Shown here: positions 60,078 through 64,000 of the stretch, piece by piece
How the letters are laid out: every line of letters begins with the position of its first letter
How positions within the stretch are numbered: the first letter of the stretch is position 1
Assembly (NCBI RefSeq): GCF_014202315.1
Contig: NZ_JACHGN010000022.1
Location: forward strand, 1 to 64,000
Length of the DNA stretch: 64,000 bases
From: Thermocatellispora tengchongensis
GTDB lineage: Bacteria; Actinomycetota; Actinomycetes; Streptosporangiales; Streptosporangiaceae
Reading direction: 5' to 3'
Program-made: the position numbers and the translations under genes
The notes under the pieces: generated by a model
Seen by the model: only the letters and a program-made list of their open reading frames with translations
What the model was told of the DNA's origin: nothing
The model's database searches: none

Positions 60078-61217
60078 TCACTTCCAGAACTTGACCTCGG
60101 GGAAGGCGCTGGAAGGGCCGTCCAGCAGCGGCTGGGCGCGCCCGCGCAGGTGCCGGTCCATGAAGGCGGCCACGTACGCCCGGGTGATCTCCGGTTCCCG
60201 GGCCGACTGCTTGACCAGCAGCGGGTAGTCCGTGAAGGAGGAGTGGTCGCCGCCCTCCACCGTGACCCAGCGCTTCCAGCCCGTCATACGCGCCCAGTCG
60301 CGGCCCCAGGTGAAGTCCTTGCCGCCCGGCTCGTGCACCTCGCCCGCGCCCATCAGCATGAACGGCCGTTCCAGCCCCTTGTCCGGGAGGGGCACGAAGA
60401 AGGCGCCGTCCATGTTGATCCCGGCGCGCACGCGCGCGTCCTTCAGCATCGTCCATGAGGTGCTCGCGCCGCCCAGAGAGTGCCCGGCCATGCCGATGCG
60501 CGAGCGGTCCACGAGCTTGGCCCCCTTCCACACCGGGCGCCGCCCGAGCAGCCGGTCGAGCACGAACGCCACGTCCGCCTGCCGTCCCCTGACCGCCTTG
60601 TCGCCGAACTTCCAGGGGTCGGCCTCCTGCTCCTTGCAGGCCACGCAACCGGCCAGCCGGCCGCCGGGCAGGCTCGTGCCGTACGACTCGTGGACGTGGT
60701 CGATGCCGGCGACCACGTAGCCCCGGCTGGCCAGCTCCTCGGCGAGGCTGGTCAGCGAGGCGCGCGACATCGTGAACCCGGGCGAGAGCACCACCAGCGG
60801 CAGCGTGCCCTTGCGCCCGGCCGGACGCGCCCCGGTGACGGCGTGGGTCTTGGCGCCGCTGACCACCTCGGCCGGGATGCCGGTGATCTTCTGCCCTTCC
60901 AGCAGGGCCGCGGCCTCCGCCTCGGTCATGTACGGGGCGGTTCGGCCGGTCTCCTTCTCGGCGGGGTACCACAGCGAGACCATCAGCTCCCTGGCCTTCT
61001 CCGTGGGCACCCAGGGGTCGGGGCGGCTGCGGTCCACCAGGTGCAGGCTGACCGTCCCCACCGGCCGGGTCCCGGTCGGCTCGGGAAGCACCATGGTCGT
61101 GGCGGGCTCGGTCCGCGCCGGATTCGCCGCCTGGGCGGGCGCCGCCGTGAGAAGGCCGAGCAGGCCCGCGGTGACGGCGCCGGCGACGCCGGCACCGCGC
61201 ATGATCGTGTTTTTCAT
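60078..61217 (-). CDS. Secreted alpha/beta hydrolase (PAF-acetylhydrolase/cutinase-like)
   Basis: 379 residues from ATG 61217. Signal peptide (VAGAVTAGLLGLLTAAPAQA), then an alpha/beta hydrolase with SLWYPAE, LPLVVLSPGFTMSR, nucleophile S247 in GHSLGG, acid D270 (INMDGAFF) and histidine in EGGDHSSFTD. The arrangement is that of platelet-activating-factor acetylhydrolase isoform II-like and polyester-degrading lipases. It would hydrolyse esters outside the cell. Four cysteines (GCVACKEQ) are close together, an oddity. Confidence 0.87.
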   Translation of the reverse strand: MKNTIMRGAGVAGAVTAGLLGLLTAAPAQAANPARTEPATTMVLPEPTGTRPVGTVSLHLVDRSRPDPWVPTEKARELMVSLWYPAEKETGRTAPYMTEAEAAALLEGQKITGIPAEVVSGAKTHAVTGARPAGRKGTLPLVVLSPGFTMSRASLTSLAEELASRGYVVAGIDHVHESYGTSLPGGRLAGCVACKEQEADPWKFGDKAVRGRQADVAFVLDRLLGRRPVWKGAKLVDRSRIGMAGHSLGGASTSWTMLKDARVRAGINMDGAFFVPLPDKGLERPFMLMGAGEVHEPGGKDFTWGRDWARMTGWKRWVTVEGGDHSSFTDYPLLVKQSAREPEITRAYVAAFMDRHLRGRAQPLLDGPSSAFPEVKFWK

Positions 61218-61314
61218 GCCGCCCATGCTCTCGGCCCCGCCGCGGCCCCCGCTTCGGTCGAACGGCCGGACCGACCTGCGACTTGCGATGATCCGGGTCA
61301 GCCTGTGATCGCAG

Positions 61315-62121
61315 CTAACGCGACGGCATGGACCCCGTGGGTCGCACCGCCCGCTCGTCCAGGAAGGCGCCGATGCGCGCCCAGGCGTCGGCCGACGCGT
61401 CCGCGAACTGGGGGAGCTGCAGGTCGAAGAAGCCGTGCGGCGCGCCGGGGTAGGTCACGAACTCGTGCGGCACCCCCGCATGGGTCAGCGCCCGGTCGAA
61501 CTCGGCCACCACGGCGGCCGGGATGTTCTCGTCGCCGCCGCCGAACAGCCCCAGGATCGGCGCGCTCAGCTCCCCGGCCCGCTGCGTGGGCCCGGGGGCG
61601 CCGTGCAGCTCGCCCGGGAAGCCGTACAGACCGACCACCCCGGACAACCCGAACCGCTCGGCCGCGGTCAGGAACGCGAACCGCCCGCCCATGCAGAACC
61701 CCAGCGCCACCACCGCCTCCGCCGCCCCGCCCTCGGGCGTGCGCAGATACGCGATCCCGGCCGCGATGTCGCCGTACAGGCCCTCGGGGGTCAGCTTGAG
61801 CAGGTGCGGCATGAGGGTGGCCATGTCCCCGAACCCGGCCCCGCGCTCCGCCGGATCGACCCCCGCCGTACGCGCGTAGTAGTCCACCGCGACGGCGGCG
61901 TGCCCCTGCTCGGCCAGCCGCACCGCAAGCCGCTCGTAGAACCCGGACAGCCCCTTGTTGTCGGGCAACACCACCACCCCGACCCCCGACCCGCGAAGGG
62001 GCCGCGCCGAGTAGGCCGCGAACACGGTGCCGTCACCAGAGACCAGCCGAACGGCCCCGGCCTCGACCTCGGTACGCGGCTCAGCGAAGAGGGGCGGCAC
62101 GGCGCCGCTGTCATAGCACAC
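61315..62121 (-). CDS. Dienelactone hydrolase family protein
   Basis: 268 residues from GTG 62121 (AAAGGG six bases upstream). Catalytic Cys143 in GFCMGGRFAF, Asp197 in GGGDENIPA and His229 in YPGAPHGFFD form the DLH triad; VVLPDNKGLSGFYERLAVRL is the family N-terminus. It hydrolyses lactones or esters in the cytoplasm; dienelactone itself is only one possibility. Upstream is an unusually AT-rich promoter region. Monocistronic, convergent with nothing. Confidence 0.88.
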   Translation of the reverse strand: MCYDSGAVPPLFAEPRTEVEAGAVRLVSGDGTVFAAYSARPLRGSGVGVVVLPDNKGLSGFYERLAVRLAEQGHAAVAVDYYARTAGVDPAERGAGFGDMATLMPHLLKLTPEGLYGDIAAGIAYLRTPEGGAAEAVVALGFCMGGRFAFLTAAERFGLSGVVGLYGFPGELHGAPGPTQRAGELSAPILGLFGGGDENIPAAVVAEFDRALTHAGVPHEFVTYPGAPHGFFDLQLPQFADASADAWARIGAFLDERAVRPTGSMPSR

Positions 62122-62154
62122 GACAGACCCTTTCTGGATTTCCCGGTAACGTCG

Positions 62155-62250
62155 TCGTGAGCTTAACCAACAATTGCCGCGATTTTCCTCCATCATACCA
62201 TAAAAATAAAAATTTCACCACGAATAACCGATAACAGAGCTATTCCAAAA
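62155..62250 (-). promoter_or_regulatory. AT-rich promoter region of the DLH gene
   Basis: The most AT-rich stretch in the window. On the minus strand TATGAT (complement of 62192-62197) is a good -10 hexamer, ending about 70 bases before the GTG. The matching -35 is poor. The low GC could be regulatory or a trace of foreign DNA. Confidence 0.45.
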
Positions 62251-62412
62251 ATGGCCGCCGGCGTAATGACGCATGCCGGGATCGCCGCGCAGCACGCGCG
62301 ACTGGGCTACCTGCGCGAGAAGGCGGCACTGTGAGACGCCCGCCACCGAGGCGACACCGCAGCGGAGGCCGAGGCGATGCGGCGTCTCGCGGAAGCCATC
62401 GTCGGGCTGCGG
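62251..62412 (+). pseudogene. Relic of a small helical protein with an in-frame TGA
   Basis: From ATG 62251 the frame reads MAAGVMTHAGIAAQHARLGY then LREKAAL, a TGA at 62332-62334, and continues in the same frame DARHRGDTAAEAEAMRRLAE then AIVGLR before losing coding character. A single TGG-to-TGA change would restore one helical protein of about 54 residues. No family recognised. There is no Shine-Dalgarno. Alternatively it is two chance frames. Confidence 0.35.
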
Positions 62413-63138
62413 ACACCACGACGACGGTCACCTGCACCGGATCGCCGCCGGGCTGGCCCCGGGGCCGGGAGGTGCCCGGCACAGCGGCGACCGCCGCACG
62501 GTCGGGCTATCGGATCCGTCCGCAGTGCTCCCGCCTTCAGACGAGGGTGAAGCGGACTCTCCCGGCCACGCGACCTGCTCGGCAGGGAGTCCCCGGGCGA
62601 CGGCGGATCTCCCGCAAGGCATGGGCCCGGCGCCCAAACCCGCGCGAACGTGACCCTCTCCCACCCGCGAACGCGGGTCACGCTGGTCGGCGGGTGGGCA
62701 GGTGCTCGACGGGTGGGGTGCTCGACGGGTGGCGGGGGCGTCGCTCAGTGGGTCGCGGGCGCTGCTCGGCGGGTGGGATGCGGTGCTCGGCGGGTGGGGT
62801 GTGGTGCCGGGCGGGTTTGTGGGCGCGTTGCTTGGCGGGTTGCCGCCGGCACCCTGCTCAGTGGGCTGCGGGCAGACCGCTCAATGGGTCGCGGACGCGC
62901 TGCTCGGCACGTCTTGGGCGCGCCGCGCATGGCTTGCGGGCAGGGGGTTGCGGGCACGCCCTCGCAGCGCGTCACGGAAACTCCCTCAGCAGGTTGGGCG
63001 CCGGTCCATCCCGCCTTCTCGGACGCGTCCGCCGGCGCCGGCCCCCTCGGCGTGGCCGTGTGCACCCCCGGCCCTGCTGCGGGGAGATGGGTGAGTGGGC
63101 AGGGCCGGCTGGTGGCGGGGTGCGGGAGGGGGAGTGGG
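62413..63138. repeat. Gene-free stretch with degenerate GGCGGGTGG repeats
   Basis: No convincing gene on either strand. From about 62690 to 62940 a 15-25-base motif recurs (GTGCTCGACGGGTGGGGTGC, TGCTCGGCGGGTGGGATGC, TGCTCGGCGGGTGGGGTGTG), interspersed with CTCAGTGGGTCGCGGGC-like strings. Open frames here arise from the repeats. The stretch ends at the tRNA gene. Confidence 0.6.
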
Positions 63139-63214
63139 TGGTGAGGTCGGCGGGATTCGAACCCGCACTGGACGGCACCTAAAGCCGCTGCCTCTGCCGT
63201 TGGGCTACGACCCC
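63139..63214 (-). tRNA. tRNA with anticodon UAG (Leu codon CUA) but short variable loop
   Basis: A complete 76-nt cloverleaf on the minus strand. Acceptor arms GGGGTCG (63214-63208) and CGACCTC (63149-63143), one G-U pair; D arm 63205-63190; anticodon stem GCGGC/GCCGT with loop TTTAGGT, giving anticodon TAG at 63181-63179; variable loop CCAGT (5 nt); T arm GCGGG-TTCGAAT-CCCGC; discriminator A and an encoded CCA (63141-63139). By anticodon it should read CUA as leucine, but bacterial tRNA-Leu has a long variable arm, absent here. A promoter -10 candidate TAAGAT lies at 63235-63230. Identity therefore uncertain. Confidence 0.88.
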
Positions 63215-63345
63215 TCGTGATATTGCCTGATCTTACAGCCTGTGCTCAGGTGGGGCATCCGGGCATGTCACGGCGGGTGCGCGTGCTCCGCCGGGGCGGG
63301 GCACGCACCGCTGTGGCATTTCCTGGGGGTGCGTGAAAAACGGGC

Positions 63346-63831
63346 CTATTGGGAAATGCCGAGTTTCTTCATCAGGCTTGCGACGTGGCCGGTGGCCTTC
63401 ACGTTGTAGAGGGGCAGGGCTATCTTGCCGTCGGGGTCGATCACGAAGGTGGAGCGGATGACGCCGGTCACGGTCTTGCCGTACATCATCTTCTCGCCGT
63501 ACGCGCCGTACGCCTTGTGCACGGACAGGTCCTCGTCCGACAGCAGGGGGAAGGTGAGCGAGTCGCGTTCGGCGAACTTGGCCAGCTTGGCCGGCTTGTC
63601 CTTGGAGATGCCGAGCACGACGTAGCCCTGCTCGGTGAGCACGCCGAGGTTGTCGCGGAAGTCGCAGGCCTGCTTGGTGCAGCCGGGGGTCATCGCGGCC
63701 GGGTAGAAGTACAGGATGACCTGCTTGCCGCGGTGGTCGGCGAGGGAGACGCGCTCGCCGTCGGCGGTGGTGAGGGTGAAGTCGGGCGCGGGGTCGCCGG
63801 GCTGGAGCCGGGTCGCTGTGGTCTCGGTCAC
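63346..63831 (-). CDS. bcp: Thioredoxin-dependent peroxiredoxin (Bcp/PrxQ)
   Basis: 161 residues from GTG 63831, with AAGGAG five bases upstream. Peroxidatic C51 and resolving C56 are in PAAMTPGCTKQACDF, the five-residue spacing of PrxQ; PGDPAPDFTL and YGKTVTGVIRSTFVIDPDGK are family segments. It reduces hydroperoxides with thioredoxin. It is divergent from the DUF3618 gene. The gap to the tRNA shows an inverted repeat (63302-63309/63328-63335) of unclear role. Confidence 0.93.
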   Translation of the reverse strand: MTETTATRLQPGDPAPDFTLTTADGERVSLADHRGKQVILYFYPAAMTPGCTKQACDFRDNLGVLTEQGYVVLGISKDKPAKLAKFAERDSLTFPLLSDEDLSVHKAYGAYGEKMMYGKTVTGVIRSTFVIDPDGKIALPLYNVKATGHVASLMKKLGISQ

Positions 63832-63942
63832 GGCACTCCTTCGTGGCACGGGTTCTCCGGCCAACTTACCGGCCTGCCAGCGTGCCGCGCGGCCTGGGCA
63901 CCTGACAGACTGATCGATGTCAAGGGCGACGAGAGGAGAGCC

Positions 63943-64000
63943 ATGGCGGACACCGATCCCGATGAGCTGGAGCGGCGGATCGAGCGTACGCGCGCCGAGC
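63943..64000 (+). CDS. DUF3618 domain-containing protein, N-terminal fragment
   Basis: Only 19 codons are inside the window (MADTDPDELERRIERTRAE). GAGAGGAGAG precedes the ATG. The ELERRIERTRAE beginning is typical of DUF3618 proteins, small actinobacterial membrane-associated helical proteins. The rest lies beyond the window, so the call is tentative. Confidence 0.6.
   Translation, partial: MADTDPDELERRIERTRAE

Noticed and set aside
63179-63181. Amber-suppressor tRNA
   Set aside because: An amber suppressor needs anticodon CUA; this tRNA has UAG, which reads CUA codons.
63302-63335. Terminator hairpin after bcp
   Set aside because: The T-run expected on the bcp transcript is on the wrong side of the inverted repeat.

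Overview
The window is very GC-rich, with strong G/C bias at third codon positions and many GTG (one likely TTG) starts. Its family content is typical of a filamentous or spore-forming actinomycete: ESX/type VII secretion with a mycosin, the CysO-CysM-Mec cysteine pathway, DUF3039, DUF2017, DUF3352 and DUF3618 proteins, and many MFS and two-component genes. Placement near Streptosporangiales is an inference from overall flavour only. No phage, transposase or CRISPR array is visible.

Layout. 1-7518: a glyoxylate/C2 carbon module (end of a sucD-like gene, hyi, glxR, gcl, an aldehyde dehydrogenase, a cytidylate-kinase-like protein, an ACT-domain malic enzyme). 7519-9290: an extremely repetitive stretch with a putative secreted, membrane-anchored minus-strand protein built on an 18-bp period. 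9290-18915: YqgE/AlgH, a divergent TetR/MFS efflux pair, DUF3039, a secreted M43-type metalloprotease overlapping a second MFS transporter, a membrane lipoprotein-like protein, an SF2 helicase and a small membrane protein. 19107-24534: a heptad-repeat coiled-coil protein, NAD salvage (pncA, pncB), clpS, DUF2017, and the mec-cysO-cysM sulfur-carrier pathway. 24602-30040: DUF3352 protein, thioesterase, MBL hydrolase, rph and rdgB. 30207-31922: membrane molybdopterin oxidoreductase.

31986-53437 is a large type VII (ESX) secretion locus: mycosin protease, a membrane pseudokinase, two YbaB/EbfC-like proteins, an embedded two-component system, EccC, EccD, EccB, a secreted M23 peptidase, several WXG100-like candidate substrates, and a papain-fold toxin with a probable immunity protein. 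The likely logic is that EccB/C/D form the channel and motor, MycP processes substrates outside the membrane, and the WXG100 pairs and toxin are cargo. The M23 peptidase and the pseudokinase carry the same four-cysteine C-terminal domain and may act together at the cell wall. 53587-58979: an FtsX-type ABC exporter followed by its probable two-component regulator. 59144-64000: a membrane-anchored protein, two hydrolases, a gene relic, a repeat-filled stretch, one unusual tRNA gene, Bcp peroxiredoxin and the start of a DUF3618 gene.

The items I consider most worth following are: (i) the shared four-cysteine domain on the pseudokinase and M23 peptidase of the ESX locus; (ii) a recurrent pattern in which the 3' end of a gene, stop codon included, is tandemly repeated just downstream (rdgB, a LuxR regulator, an ESX protein, a membrane protein and, more degenerately, the malic-enzyme region); (iii) a 76-nt tRNA gene with anticodon UAG but no long variable arm; (iv) a glyoxylate carboligase with Glu where the E. 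coli enzyme has Val51; (v) a CysO-like carrier ending GGAA instead of GG.
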